Shown: positions 31,637 through 45,363 of the stretch, in pieces | How positions within the stretch are numbered: the stretch's first letter is position 1 | How the letters are laid out: the number at the start of each line of letters is the position of its first letter | Assembly: GCA_029339195.1 (NCBI GenBank) | Contig: JAPTJF010000189.1 | Location: 45,000 to 108,999 of the forward strand | Reading direction: 5' to 3' | DNA: 64,000 bases | Origin: Micractinium sp. NFX-FRZ | Taxonomy: Eukaryota > Chlorophyta > Trebouxiophyceae > Chlorellales > Chlorellaceae | Position numbers and translations under genes: made by a program | The notes under the pieces: generated by a model | Told to the model about the DNA's origin: nothing | What the model saw: only the letters and a program-made list of their open reading frames with translations | The model's database searches: none

Positions 31637-34221
31637 CTACCGCCGGCCCTCGCCTGCCGCCACCACGACGGCCGCGGCGTAGCTGACGCTGCTGTCCTGC
31701 TGCGTCAGGCAGCGGTGCGACTGGTCGTACTTTGTGAACCGCAGCTCGAAGCGCTGCCCGCAGGCGGCCAGCGCGTGCAGCAGCAGCGCGGTGGGGTGCC
31801 GCCCGCAGATGGTGTTGCCGTACCGCTTCAGGTAGGCAGCAAACCCGGCTGCATCCTGTGCCTCGATCAGCGCCATGCCCTGCCGGTCCAGCCACTCGAT
31901 GCTGGCATGGATGGGGCCCTGAGGGAGTTGAGAGGGCAGGAGAGGATTTCAGATTGAGAGCGTCAGAGTGAGGGGGTCAGAGTGATAGCGTCAAGAGTGT
32001 GGCGTCAAACTGAGGGCGAGAGCAAGGCGTGGTCATGCAAGGGAAGCGAAGCAGTGGGGCGGCCGGGCGGGCACAGGGTAGCCCCGGCTTGCAGTGTGCT
32101 CCTGCCCAACCCCGCCCGCCCCGCCCTCTCACCCGCTCAGGCTCGTAGTGCGTGTAGTTGAAGCGCCGCCCCCAGTGGCAGAAGTCGGAGCTGACCACAA
32201 AGAGGTTGCCAGGGTCGGCCAGGTACGGGGACAGCAGGCGGCCGTAGGCGGCCTCTGCAGCAGGGGTGGGGTGTGGGGTGTGCATGATATATGCTGAGGT
32301 GGGCTGTATGGTGTGGGTTGGGGTGCGGGAACAGAACGGGAGCAGGAGGGCCCGGGGCTGGCGGGGCAGCGGTGGGCAGGAGGGAGGGTGACAGTAGGAG
32401 CGTGCCCAGAGGGCACCACGCCAGCACGGTAAAAGTTTCGACCTCCACCTGGCTTGTCACCCTGGCAGACAGGAGGGCATTGCTGCAGTCACTCAGGCGG
32501 TGTCCAAGCCGCCAGGCCAGCCCCAGCCCCGACGCCCCCGCCACACTCCCTAGCCCGCTTGCCCGCCAGCCTCACCCGCTTCGTTGCTGACCGCCCCCAC
32601 CACGATGGGCACCAGAGTGAAGGGGTGCCCCCTCATGACGTGCACAATGTAGGGGAGGTGCAGCTCCAGGCTGTGCTCCGCCTCGTCAGCAGCACCCCCC
32701 ATCTCAGCAAATTTACCTGCAGGAGCGGCAGTGCAATGGCACCCAAGGGGGAGAGGGTCGGCGGGCACCGGGTAGGGTGGGTGAGAATGCAGCCCTGCTT
32801 CTGGGGCATGGGCCGCCGAGATAAAGGCGTCAAGAGGGGTTTTCAGTTTGGTTGCGGGGGTTGGGATGAGGGGAGCTATTTGGAGGGCGGCATGCTAGAT
32901 CCCGGAGGGGGGAAGCAGGTGCATTGAGCCGCACGGCTCAAATTGAATTGCAGCCAACCAATAGGAGGTTGCCCCTGGCTGCTCCTCGCCTGGCTGCCCA
33001 TCCTGCCTGCCTCCAGGGCTGACTCACCCGTGGCCCGCAGCTCTGCATACACCTCGGCATCAATGCGTGCAGGGCCTGCAGAGGCGGGGTGGGGCGGTGT
33101 GGTGCACAAGGGCGGGGAGCTGGTGGGAGAGGTGGGGAGGCAGGTCTGGAGGGAGCTCTGCGTTAATATCGACTTGAGACTGACCCTGCCAGTGCCTGCC
33201 AGGTGCACACGGGGCTACCGAGCAGCACATGCGCGCATCTGGCCCCACACCTGTCCGCCCACCCACCCCATCTCAACACTGGGCTGTGCATTATGGTCAC
33301 ACCCACCCAGTGGCGTGGCGTACTCCTCTTTGGGAGACAGCAGGCAATGCTTGGAGTAAAAGTGGTGGGAGGGGCCCAGCAGGAAGACGCGGCGCCTGCT
33401 GAGGTGGAAGGGGAGAGGAGGGGGCACCTTGAGCCAGCAGGCAGGAGTGCAGTGCTCGGCTGGGGAGTCAGTGGGGCAAGGTGGGAGGGAGCAGCAAGTC
33501 GCGGCCAAGCAGCAGCAGGTAGAGCTGTGGAATGAGCCAGGGAAGCGGGCCAGGCAGGCAGGCAGGGGTGTGCAGGCGTGGCGGGGGCAGCATGAGGCCG
33601 CGGGGGCAGGCGGGGTCCAGCGGGCCAAGCAGTGCATCCAACCTTTTTGTTGCCTGAGTTGGCACCGGCCACTCACACTTGGGTGGGGTCTATCTGCTTG
33701 TATGCGTATGCAGCCACGTGGCCGGAGTACCTGCAGCGGCCAGGGAGCAGCCCCCTCTTTGGTGAGGCCAGCAGATGTGACACCCAAGGTGGAGCCAGCC
33801 GGGAAGGTGGCGCGTGGCTTTGCTGCCGTGACGCAACAGGGGCAGAAGAGAAGGTGGCACATGGCGCCTGCCAGCAGGCCTGCACAGCGGACGCAGCGCA
33901 GCCAGCACCGCCCCTCCACCTGGCCTCACCGGTAGCCTGCGTGTGGCGCGATGATAGCCCGTGCATGCTGCCCCGGCACCGCCTCCGCATCCTCCAGCCA
34001 CTCATCTAGCTGCTGCCTCAGCTGCTCGCCTGTACTCGGGAAGACGTGCGGATGGCATGGCAGCAGTCTGCATCTTGCTATGGGCATTGGCAGGCCTAGG
34101 CTTGCAGGTTCCAACCCTTGTCTGAAAAGAGCAGTCCCCAGCAGGCGACTGGCAGCTGCCCAGCCTTACCCTGGTTGGAGTACCAACTGCCGGCGTGTGT
34201 TGCGACTCGGATGCGCGGCAT
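31637..34221 (-). CDS. MEMO1: MEMO1-family protein
   Basis: Eight exons on the minus strand (34221-34170, 34029-33930, 33730-33677, 33398-33307, 33075-33028, 32716-32576, 32254-32133, 31918-31637) give 296 residues, almost exactly the length of human MEMO1. The protein starts [18 protein letters not shown] and carries every family signature: [54 protein letters not shown] and GNTICGRHP. The three residues reported as metal ligands in human MEMO1 (His49, His81, Cys244) all have counterparts. The family resembles class III extradiol dioxygenases and has been linked to iron/copper handling and redox control; its role in algae is unknown. It shares a 738-bp divergent flank with the rhodanese gene. 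Confidence 0.95.
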
Positions 34222-34959
34222 CCCGCCGGCTGGTAGCCAGTTAAGGCGGCAGGCAGAGGCTAGGCACTACTCTGCGGCCCCCCAGGCTGCCCCTGAGAGC
34301 CGGGGGCAGGGTGGCCAGCAAGGCACCTCCCGTGCCTCGAGGGGGCCGCGGAGGGGCGGGGCAGGCGGCGGTCCTCTCTTGGGGTGTGACTGACGGGCAG
34401 CAAAACTAGTTCCGCCACCCTCTGGAGAGTTTCTGTGTCACTCCAGTTGCCTGCTGCTGCGGCCCAGAGGGCGCAGTGGCCTGCTGCAGGGTTCTTGCAC
34501 TCGAAGCTGCCGCCTCCAGCCCTGTGCCGGTCGCTGCAGATGCGTGATCGGCTGGAGAGGTTGTCGAAAACCTTGAACTCCCAATTCTGGCCGGGCAAAG
34601 CCCTGGCAGTACGTTGCGCTGTACAACAGTTCAAGGCCGGCGCAGGCCTCACAAACGGCGTTGATTGGCCCACTGGCGAGAGTCCCAGCTCGCCAAAGTC
34701 ATTCATCGTTGTTTGACACCGTCTTGAGTTTAAGGGCCACCGCTCTACGCCGCCTGAAATCGCAAGGCTCCATAGCTAGAGCGGCCGCGTTTGAGGTGCC
34801 TCCGTTAGGGTGAGGTAGGTATCATGACAACTCTTGTGTACATAGCCGCTGCTCCACGATGCTTCTCGCTGTCCAGCGCCGCCGCCACCGCCTCGCGCCT
34901 GCCGCTGAGCCACTCTACCTTTGCCTTGCCACTCTGTGCAGCCAGTCAGGCGGACAGGC
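34222..34959. promoter_or_regulatory. Divergent intergenic region, MEMO1 / rhodanese-domain gene
   Basis: 738 bases between two start codons on opposite strands, so it must hold both promoters. An upstream ATG at 34824 opens a short frame rich in Ser/Ala that is not in phase with the rhodanese start. No consensus element is certain. Confidence 0.5.
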
Positions 34960-36097
34960 ATGGCGCTGATCAACAACGCGGGCGGCAGTCTGAGCAGCGC
35001 GCTGCTTCTGACGCTGCTGGCCTGGGGCGTGCGTTGGCTGCGGGCGGAGCTCAACCACAAGCGGAAGGAGGAGGAGGCGGGCAAGCAGGCGTCGAGGCGC
35101 ACGCTGGGACGCTTCTCAGCACGCATCTCCCCCGTAGCGCTGCGCATGCTGGTGCGTAGGGTGTGCAATTGGGGAACAGGCAGTGGCGGGTTGACTGGGC
35201 GCTGCAGTGGGTGCGGTTTAGTGTGGGTAGGAGGCTGTGTGGGCCGCCGCCGGTTGGTTCAAGCACCCTGCCTTTTCTGCCTTCTGCGTGCCTGCACTAC
35301 CCTCCACCCATTGTGTTGGGTAATATCAGCTGTGTTTGCCCACTCTCGCAGGTGGAGACTGGTCCATGTCCACACCACATCTTCACGCTGCGGGCGGCCG
35401 GCTCTGGGCCGCACGATGCGCTGCCCCCAGAGCTGCGTGGCGCACTGCGCCTGCCGGGTGAGCGTGCGTGCAGCAGGTGTTTTCTTGACCGTCCCTCTGT
35501 TGGCACTTTTCCTGGAGAGCTGCCTCCTGCATCAGTCATCACAAGACTGTTGTTCTGGCTGGCCCAGGCTCCCCTTCCAGCCCTCCCCATCTCCCCTGCC
35601 CGTCTACCGCCACCTCCTTGCCCCAACCTCCGCCATGCCGCACACCCTACAGAGGCGCGCGTGGCGGCGGTGCTTGGGTCTGCGGGCGCGTGGGCAGAGG
35701 CCTTCCAGGGCGTGCCCTTCCCGGCGCCCCACCACGTCCTAGTGTTTGTGGGAGACACGGAAGAGGAGGAGCTCCGGGCTGCAGCAGCCGCCGCCTCTTG
35801 CGGCTTCCAGCGTGCGCTGGTGCTGGAGGGCGGGCTGCAGCAGCTGGCGGCGGGGGTAGCGCAGCCACAGGCAGACCTGCGATTCATCAACCGAGATGCC
35901 CTGGCAGTCCTCCTAGGCATGACAGCTGACGAAGCCTCCGGCGGTGGCAGTGCGGGCATCGCAGGAAGCAGCGGCGGCATGGTGCACGCGCCGCCGGCCA
36001 CGCTCATCGATGTGCGGCGCAGCGACGAGCGCGCTCTGTACGGCGCCATCAAGGGGACGGCGCACATTCCCGGTGCGCTGCGGTCAGGCAGCGGCTG

Positions 36098-36129
<32 letters not shown>

Positions 36130-36807
36130 CAGGGAAGGCACGGGGCCATCATGTTGCATGCCTCAGGCCAGAAGTGTGGCAGCCTGCTTTCCATGTCAAC
36201 AGCATGCTGGGCAGGTGTCCAGGCCCGACGGGGCAGCCCGCTGAGGGTTCTCCTCTTCTGAGTGTCCCACCCTGGGCCCTGCTGCCTCTGCAGTGGACCA
36301 GGTGCCCAGCGCACTGGCGCTGTCCCCCGAGCAGTTTGCAGCGCAGTACCGCTTCCTCAAGCCGGGGCCGGAAGACCTCGTCATCTTTTCATGTGGGTGC
36401 TGGGTGCTGGGCGGGACATTTAGCTGTCCAATGAGCTGGTTTCTTGCACCTGGGTGCGCGTGACGTTGCCTGCGGCGCCATGCCTGTGTGCCCCTGCCCG
36501 CCCTTCCCTGCCCCAGCCTTGTTCGCCGGACCCATCAACCATCAACCGCCCTCACCCCTCCCGCCGTGCAGGCCGCACCAACGTGCGCGCGGGGTGGGCG
36601 GCGCAGCTGGCGCAGGATGCAGGGCTGGCACGGTGCCTGGTGCTGCGGCAGGGCGTGTATGGCTGGCGGCTGGACCCGGCGGTCAAGCCGTACCGCGGGT
36701 ACCGCCTGCAGGATGCGCCGCCAGAGGCGGAGGCCTTCCAGGTGGAAAGCGTGAATGCAGAGGCGGGGCATGCGGAGCTGGCGCAGCTGGGCATCCCTGT
36801 CATGTGA
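34960..36807 (+). CDS. Rhodanese-domain protein with N-terminal hydrophobic segment
   Basis: Five exons (34960-35151, 35352-35457, 35653-36072, 36294-36392, 36572-36807) give 350 residues. The first 25 residues contain one hydrophobic helix (SSALLLTLLAWGVRWL) that could anchor the protein, followed by a basic helix. The C-terminal 120 residues form a rhodanese fold: TLIDVRRSDERALYGAIKGTAHIP, then the active-site loop SCRTNVRA with Cys273. The loop fits the single-domain sulfurtransferase pattern CxxxxR. The preceding region (HHVLVFVGDTEEEELR) is not clearly a second rhodanese. Likely substrates are persulfides or thiosulfate; the physiological role cannot be told. The start is the first in-frame ATG after a possible upstream acceptor at 34941, so an extra 5' exon encoding a transit peptide is possible. 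A TGTAA lies 92 bases after the stop. Confidence 0.8.
36099..36128 (+). repeat. GGCT tetranucleotide microsatellite
   Basis: About seven TGGC/GGCT units, starting 27 bases after the donor of the rhodanese-gene intron 36073-36293. Confidence 0.9.
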
Positions 36808-36898
36808 CGTGGATGGTGCAACGTGCTTGCTGGTGTGCATGCTGAGGTGCCTGCCTGCCTGCTAGTATGTTATGCCCATATACGTGGGTGCAGCGCAG

Positions 36899-36903
36899 TG
36901 TAA
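36899..36903 (+). terminator. TGTAA poly(A) signal
   Basis: TGTAA 92 bases downstream of the rhodanese-gene stop. It lies 88 bases short of the stop of the converging HSBP1-like gene. Confidence 0.5.
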
Positions 36904-36990
36904 CACAGTCTTGGAGGCCTTTGGGCGGGGCACAGCGCTGAGCTAATTCAAGGCAGGACATCAGGCTAGGGAACGGAAAGTGAGGGTGCT

Positions 36991-37427
36991 TCAGGGAGAC
37001 TGCCGCCGCCGCCTGGGCGGGTCCACAAGCTCGATGAGCTGCCGCTCCAGCTCGTCCAGCTGTGCCGCAGCTGTCGCCATGTGGGCGGCCACGCGCTCCG
37101 ACGCGGCCTGCATGCGGCCCCGCATCTCTTGCACCAGCCCCTGAGCCTGCAGGGGCGCAAGGGCAGCCGTAGCATCACCAAATAGGGAAACACGAGGGGC
37201 AAGGAGAGGGGCGGTGTGCCACTGCTGGTGGGTGCTGTGTGACGGCGGCGGCGGGCCGCGGCACTCACAAACGAGGCCAGCTGCGGGTCGGAGCAAGGTT
37301 GCTCCGGTGCGGCCGGCGCCTGAGTGCGCAGCTTTAGGGGCGTGAGGCCGGCCTGCAAGCAGCAGAGGGGACTCGCAATGTGGGAATGCGGAGCTCCGCT
37401 GACCAGGCACTCTTTTATGGCGGGCAT
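36991..37427 (-). CDS. HSBP1: HSBP1-like small coiled-coil protein (heat shock factor binding protein type)
   Basis: Two exons are well supported on the minus strand (37352-37269 and 37146-36991). A short first exon (37427-37404, MPAIKECL, donor GTCAGC) is compatible in phase and would give 87 residues. The central segment LASFAQGLVQEMRGRMQAAS followed by LDELERQLIELVD lines up by eye with the HSBP1 core (AFVQxLLxQMQxRFQxMS, then RIDELExxIxDL). HSBP1 is a small nuclear trimeric coiled coil that binds the HSF1 oligomerisation domain and damps the heat shock response. This copy keeps the length and heptad spacing, and ends in a basic PPRRRRQSP tail. The first exon, and hence the start, is uncertain. 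It is divergent from the EF-hand gene, with only 242 bases between starts. Confidence 0.65.
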
Positions 37428-37669
37428 GCCGCACTGGCGCGCACCATGGTCTCGGTGGGTTCGTAAGCGCCGCCTGGTGGTGAACAGGTGCAGGGCAGAA
37501 GAAGAGCTCTGGGCCACGTCAACCAACCTTCTCTCCCTCCAGCTGTGTCGCACCACGCTCCGCGAGTCTTCAATTTGTCAGAAAACATCGTTTCTGCTCA
37601 TTTGCAGGCAGCAGGCTCGCGCAGTCGCCCTTCCTCTTCTTTGACCGGCCTCCTTCGACAGCGGCAGCA
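37428..37669. promoter_or_regulatory. Short divergent promoter, HSBP1-like / EF-hand gene
   Basis: Only 242 bases separate the proposed start codons on opposite strands, so both promoters must overlap or share elements. A purine-rich stretch and an AT-rich segment (37565-37605) are visible; no named element is certain. Confidence 0.45.
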
Positions 37670-38762
37670 ATGAGCGAAGAATCTCGGGTGAGTTTCATGG
37701 CCTTCATGTGCTCCGCAATGTAGCTGCACGCGCCGCTGCCCGCCCACTGCCGCCACCCCGCCTGCCCCGCCTCCGCCAAACCGCCCCGCCCCCGCCCGTC
37801 CACAGGAGCGCTTTGCTCGCAAGAATGAGACGCAGCAGCTGCGCGCTGCCTTTGAAACGCTCGACTCCAAACGCGACGGGCTGATTTGCACCGATGAGCT
37901 GCGTGGCTACTTTGAGGCGGCGGGGCACAAGACCAAGAAGGTGGGTGGGCAGACGGCAACAGCGTCACAGCCGCCCCTGAAACAGCGCCATGCCCTGCAG
38001 ACTCTCAACCCCAACCCCATTTCATCATGTGCAGTCTGATGTGGAGGACATGATCTGGGAGGTGGACGAGGACTGCGACGGCATGGTCAGCTGGCCCGAG
38101 TTCCAGGCCATGTGGCAGCGCTGCCGGGAGGACAAGTCGGGTGCGCAGGGCGGGCGGGGCAGCGAGGCTTTTGATGACTGCAATCTGGCCGGACCTCACC
38201 CTTCCCTGGACGGGCCATCTGCCAGTGCTACCCAGCTGAAATCTTACACCCTTCATCTCCCCACTGCAGGCACGGAGCCGCGGGGGCTGTACAATGTGGT
38301 GCTCTTCCTGCTGCATGCCAAGCCCGGCAGCAGCGGCAGCGGGCAGCAGGTGGCGCTGGAGGACGCCATGAAGATCACATACCTGCGCGTGGGCAAGGTG
38401 GGTGCTGGCGGCAGCAGCACCATCTCTGGCAGGCAGGGCCAGAAGCTGCTGAAATGTGCCTGCCACTGCACAAGAGAGGCAGCCACTGTGTCCCCAGCTG
38501 TTGTGCTCCCAGCAAACTGCCACACACATCGCCTCTGTATTTCCCTGCTGCCCCCCAATTGCAGGAGTCTCTGGATGCGCAGCTGGCGGCGGTGTTTGGC
38601 ACTGCAGACCTGAACAGCGGCAAGACGCTCAGCCTGACCGAGTTCCTGGGATGCTTGCACTTGCATCAGCTGCAGCAGATTAGGAGCAGGCCAACAATGA
38701 AGAGCCGGCAGGGCAGCGGAGCAGCAGGCGCTGCCGCCGCCGCCGCCGTGGCTGCCAAGTAG
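37670..38762 (+). CDS. EF-hand calcium-binding protein
   Basis: Five exons (37670-37687, 37806-37940, 38035-38140, 38270-38397, 38565-38762) give 194 residues. The first loop (DSKRDGLICTDE, 26-37) lacks an acidic residue at position 3. The second (DEDCDGMVSWPE, 62-73) is canonical, with Asp at 1, 3 and 5 and Glu at 12. In the second half one loop is lost (NVVLFLLHAKPGSSGSG), and the last is degenerate (DLNSGKTLSLTE, 144-155). So one, at most two, Ca2+ sites are expected. The layout resembles calmodulin-like and axonemal EF-hand proteins of green algae. The C-terminus is an Ala-rich tail after SRPTMKSRQGSG. Function beyond Ca2+ binding is not evident. It converges on the CTF8 gene with 103 bases between stops. 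Confidence 0.88.
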
Positions 38763-38865
38763 TCTGCCGCCGGTGCTGCTGGTGCCGGGTGCGCGGATGC
38801 GCTAGCTGAAAATAGTGTTTGATTCTGCTGTCTCTCGTCCATTGCTGACGTGCTGCTGCTGCCCC

Positions 38866-39506
38866 TCATTTCCCTCCGGGCTTTGTGATCAGCGGCCGTG
38901 GTCGCGCCTTGAACAGAATCTTCTCCCGCACCAATCCAATCACCTGGCGGCAGGCAGGGGGCAGGCGGGGGACATGGGGGTCAGCAGGCGATGCCTGGTT
39001 GGCAGCAGGGAGGCAGGGGGGAGGAAGCGCGGCGGGCAGAGGTGTGCACCTCGGCCCCACCAAACTGCAGCTGCTGAAACCAACGGTTAGCGACCCAGCA
39101 AGCTTTTGTTCAGCGGTGCATGGTCCTGGACCCACATACCTTGTATCCGCTGCTGCCCTCCTGCCCATCCGCCGCCTCCTCTCTGTCGAGCACCGCCAGT
39201 GGCTTCTTCAGCTCCATGCGCTTGCCCTCCAGCTGGTGATAGCCAATGGTCAGCATCACCGCGCCCTGCACATGGGGGAAGCAATGCAGAAGAGGGGCGA
39301 GAACTTGAGCAGGTGCAGCAGATTAGGTCACGGGGCCTGCTGCCGCCGCCGCCGCCCCACCGACTCACGCTGGAGTTGAGCGACAGGGTGCCCACTTCAA
39401 ACGCCTCTTCTAGGCTGCCGCCGTCTTTGCGCTCCAGCTCCCCCTGCATCTCGATCATCGCCCACGGCCGGCTGCTGCCCTCCTCCGCTGACAGCGGGAC
39501 CAACAT
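38866..39506 (-). CDS. CTF8: CTF8, subunit of the Ctf18-RFC clamp loader
   Basis: Four exons on the minus strand (39506-39369, 39265-39140, 39073-39050, 38943-38866) give 121 residues, the size of human CTF8. Family landmarks are WAMIEMQGELE near the start, VGTLSLN, AVMLTIGYHQLEGKRMELKK in the middle, and the C-terminal VREKILFKARPRPLIT, matching the usual IRKKILFKTRPKPII. CTF8 with DCC1 and CTF18 forms the alternative replication factor C that loads PCNA on the leading strand and supports sister-chromatid cohesion. The 24-base third exon is one of the shortest in the window; its acceptor could be TTTCAG or one of two nearby CAGs without a frame change. The start is the first ATG, preceded by an acceptor-like TTCAG. 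Confidence 0.92.
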
Positions 39507-39808
39507 CGCGGCGAGGCACTCTGAAGGGCTGGTGTGCAGAAAGAGGTCAGCAGTTACGAGCAATAGACCGGAACAGAGCGATATAGCGCCGCGCCGCAAT
39601 CGGTTCACATTCAAGCAGCCGCTGCACGCCTGTCGCCAGCTGCGCCCGCGGTCTCAGAACCTCGTTCAGCTCATTCAGAAGCACACACTTTACAAATACC
39701 AGTCTACAGGGGCCTGATTTGATGATCGTGACTAAATTTGGGCAGTGCTGTGGTGGTACAGGAGACCGTAAAGGCACCGGGGAGTGGTCGCCGCTCATCA
39801 CCGCCGCA
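39507..39808. other. Intergenic: kinase 3' UTR and CTF8 promoter (both minus strand)
   Basis: 302 bases between two same-strand genes. It contains a minus-strand TGTAA at 39690-39694. Nothing else is seen. Confidence 0.5.
39690..39694 (-). terminator. TGTAA poly(A) signal (minus strand)
   Basis: TTACA on the plus strand, 115 bases beyond the kinase stop. Confidence 0.5.
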
Positions 39809-42800
39809 TCACCGCGTGGCCACCGCTCGCTGGGCGCCTTGCAGCCACCGCCCCAGCAGGCCCTCGGACTGAGCCGCCGCCGCCTGCTGCCGCACATCGC
39901 GCAGCACGGCATCCAGCCGCGCCACGATGATGCCAAAGGAGGGGCGCTCCAGGGGGTCGGGGGAGAAGATGGCCTCCAAGAGCTCCGCCAGCGCGGGGTG
40001 GCACCCCTGCGGCGTCTGCGGGCGCAGGCTGCCATCGGCCACCTGGGGAGGGGGCGTGCGGTGGGGCAGGGATGGTAAGGCAGGCAAGATGAGGGTGTCA
40101 AAGAGGGGCAGGCTGGACTACAGGCAGGGCTGGGTATCGCCGGCTGGGAGACGCGCTGGACACGCAAGGGCGGGTGGGAGTGTGTGCACAGGGTGTGGCG
40201 TCCGTGCGCGGTGCAGTGTGCCACTGCAGGCGTGGGCAAACGCTACAGCAGCTGTCCCGCCCACCTCCCCACCTGTATGGCGATTTGCACGGGCGTCATG
40301 TACAGCAGTGTGTACGGCTTCTGCTGCGTCAGCACCTCCACCAGCAGCACCCCAAACGACCACACGTCGCTGCGCGCGTCGTACGGCTCGTGCCTGCACC
40401 CACCAAAGGGGGCACAGGATGGGGGCGCAGGCAGGCAGGGGATGAGGGTGGGCAGGTAGAGGGATGGCCACGTGCTTCCAAAGGACCACAGCACTCGAGG
40501 CTGCTGGGCAGGCAGGCTCCCTTTGACAGGCTTCCCCGCGCGGTGCGCACCGGATGACCTCCGGCGCCATCCACAGGTAGCTGCCCGTCTCCCCCGTCAG
40601 CGACACCATGGCAGCGGGGGACAGGATGCGGGCCAGGCCAAAGTCGGCAATCTTGGCGGTGCCCGTGGCGTCAATGAACTGCGGGAGGGAGCAAGCAGGA
40701 AGGGTGGGGTGGGGGTGGGAAAGCAGCGAGGACCGAGGAAATGGGAGCGCAACATGTTGCGGTTCCTGTGGCCAATACAAGCAGGAGGCAGGATGGCCGG
40801 CAGGGGCAGCGGCGGGAAGTGAGTCTGTTGCAGTGGAAGGCGGCGGCGCCAGAGGGCAGGCAGAGGGCGAGAGCAGGGCAGGCCGGGGGGTGGCGGGTGC
40901 GCACAGCAACCAACAGGCTGGGCGCCTGTTAGAGCGCAGCATGTCCCGCCAGTTCAAGCACCACCACAACACAACAGATGCGCTACACGCACCACGTTGC
41001 TGGGCTTCAGGTCGCGGTGCAGGATCTGAGGGGAGTGCTCCTCCAGCGCCTGGCAGGGGGAAGGGATGCACGCAGCGGCAGCAGTAGCAGCAGGATGAAA
41101 CAGCCTGCTAGCAACCCAGCACCACGAATGGCAACCCGCTGGTGGGTTTGCCAGGCCACACGCGTGGCGTGAGCTGCAGCGGGCGCTAGCACCAGTCCCC
41201 ATCTCACGCCCCTGCTGCAGCCTACCGCCCCACCTGCATGCCGCGTGCCACGTCCAGCGCCATCTTCAGCCGCTCGCTGAGGCTGCGCTGCGGCAGGCGC
41301 CGCGCGGTGGGCGCGCCGTACAGCCAGGAGGCCAGCGTGCCGCCGCTGCAGGAGGCAGGCGGACGGGTGGGTGGGCAGGTGAAGCAGTCGTCCACAGCCA
41401 GAGTGCAGGAATTGAGGAGCAGCACGCAGGCAATGCAGCAGCAGCACTGCCTCCCAGTGCCTCAAACGTGGTGGCACCAACTGTGCCTCTGCCCTCGCCA
41501 TTCCATTCCTCGATCAAGCTGGCACCTCACCACCTCTCCTCATCTCCCCGCACACCGCCCAGCCCTGGGCGACACCATTACATCCGCCCTGCCCTGCCCT
41601 GCCCCACCCGCGCCCACCTCAGCAGCTCGCAGATGAGCCAGAAGTCGGCAGGCGGGTGCACGCACGCCGCATACAGCTGCATGACGTGTGGGTGGCGCAG
41701 CTGGCTGAGAGCCTCCACCTCCCGCACAAATGTGGTGGCCTGGTCCCGGCTGCGCGGCTGCACGCGCTTGACCGCCACGCAGCCGCCACGCCAGGTGGCA
41801 CGGTGCACCACGCCTGGGCAGGGCGGGGCGGAAGGGCAGGGCATGGTGTGGGATTGGTAAGATGGGAGGATTGGGGACAGGCAAGGCAGCAGGCAGTGCT
41901 GCGCTGGGCCGGCTTTCAAAACAGCAGCACCAAAAACATGCAAGGACGGCGTGCCGGCAGGCAGCCCCCCCTATCCTAACAGCAAACCCTACCAGCCCCA
42001 CAGGACCAACAAGGCCACCCCCCTGTCTCCTGTTGCCGACCCAACTGCAGCCGCTCCCCCGCCTCTTCAGTTGACCAACACCATGCCACTTGCTGCTCCG
42101 CTGCCCGCCCACCCCATTGCCCACCCTGAGCTCACCAAAGGTGCCCCGCCCGATGACCTCCCCCATCAGCACCTCCCCAGGGTCCACCAGCCACCCCTGC
42201 CGCCGCCCCGCCGCCTGCAGCCGCCCCCACGCCACCTCCTGCAGCCACGGCTGATCCTCGCCACCCCCTTCTCCGCCCCCGTCTCCGCTGCCGCCGCTGC
42301 CGCTGGCAGAGGGGAGGTCTGCTGATGCAAATGCATCAGAAACAAGCTCCTCCCCGCTTTTTGCCGCATCCGCCTCCTCTGCCGCAGCCACGTCAGCCTC
42401 TGCCGCGGCCGCGGCCGCCGCCTCTGGCAGCTGCGCGCGCGCATCCGCTAGCTTGCGCGCCAAGTCGGCAATGTGCCGCTGGTATGCGGCCCGCTCTGCT
42501 TCCAACGCGTCCACCGACAGCGTGAGCCGCTCCACTTCGCTGTTCAGGTGGGCGTTCACCTGGTGCGCCACCTGGACCTGCTGCTCCAGCTCCTCCAGGC
42601 GGTGCATCGACCTGCAGTGGGCAGGCGGCAGACCAGGCAACAGTGCAAGTTGAGGGCGCAGTGGCAGGGGAGCTGGGTGGAGCTGGGTTGGATGGGGCAG
42701 GCAGCGGGCGGAGCGGGTGCAGGAGGGCGGCGAGCTGCAGTAGGCGGCGACACAAGGCAGGCATCGCTGAGCAATGCATGACGGAGTGAAGGATAAAATG

Positions 42801-42969
42801 GTTAACTGCGGGTGACAGACAGACTGGGTGCAGTTTGCCCGGCAACATGAAAGGGCAAGCGGGTGCAGACAAGCCCTGCTGCCCGCTGGCAGGTGGCGGG
42901 CGGCGGTGCGGCTCACCCATCCCTGCGGAGACTCCCTGTGGAGGCGCTAGATGGCGGCGCCGCAGCCAT
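39809..42969 (-). CDS. Raf-like / TKL protein kinase with N-terminal coiled coil
   Basis: Eight exons on the minus strand (42969-42917, 42611-42136, 41813-41618, 41345-41234, 41049-40993, 40678-40551, 40393-40273, 40042-39809) give 458 residues. Residues 18-75 form a coiled coil (HRLEELEQQVQVAHQVN). An acidic Ala/Ser/Gly linker follows. The kinase domain starts near 165 and is complete: glycine loop IGRGTFG, VAVKRV lysine, HRDLKPSN catalytic loop, DFGLAR, SYLWMAPEVI in the activation segment, and DVWSFGVLLVEV. The Ser/Thr-type HRDLKPSN with a tyrosine-kinase-like fold places it in the TKL group, near plant Raf-like MAPKKKs. It ends soon after the last kinase helix. The pathway cannot be inferred. 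Its start codon lies 309 bases from that of the SDR gene on the other strand. Confidence 0.93.
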
Positions 42970-43278
42970 TCGATCAGCTCGGTATGCTTTAACCTGCCTG
43001 TAACCGAGCCACGGAGCAACTCACTGACGGCTCCTCGCCGCCTGGCGGCCTTCGGTGTCGCAATGATTCCAGGCTGGTGTAGGAAGTGATCAAAGCCGAG
43101 CTGGCGCAGCAACGGAGCTGGAAACGGCTGGCAAGGGCAGGAACCTCGCTTGACTGCCACGGAGGCGAGCTCACCCGAAAATGGCCAACTCCACCCCGTT
43201 TACCACAACAAGAACTCAGTCTAGCCTCACATAACACCCAGTGGCGCAACGATTTCTTTCCCTCCTCCCACCAGCGCC
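42970..43278. promoter_or_regulatory. Divergent promoter, kinase / SDR gene
   Basis: 309 bases between two start codons on opposite strands. No TATA box or other named element is clear. Confidence 0.5.

Positions 43279-45363
<2,085 letters not shown>

Noticed and set aside
34824..34941. Possible transit-peptide exon upstream of the rhodanese gene
   Set aside because: No convincing GT donor brings it into frame with the 34960 start.
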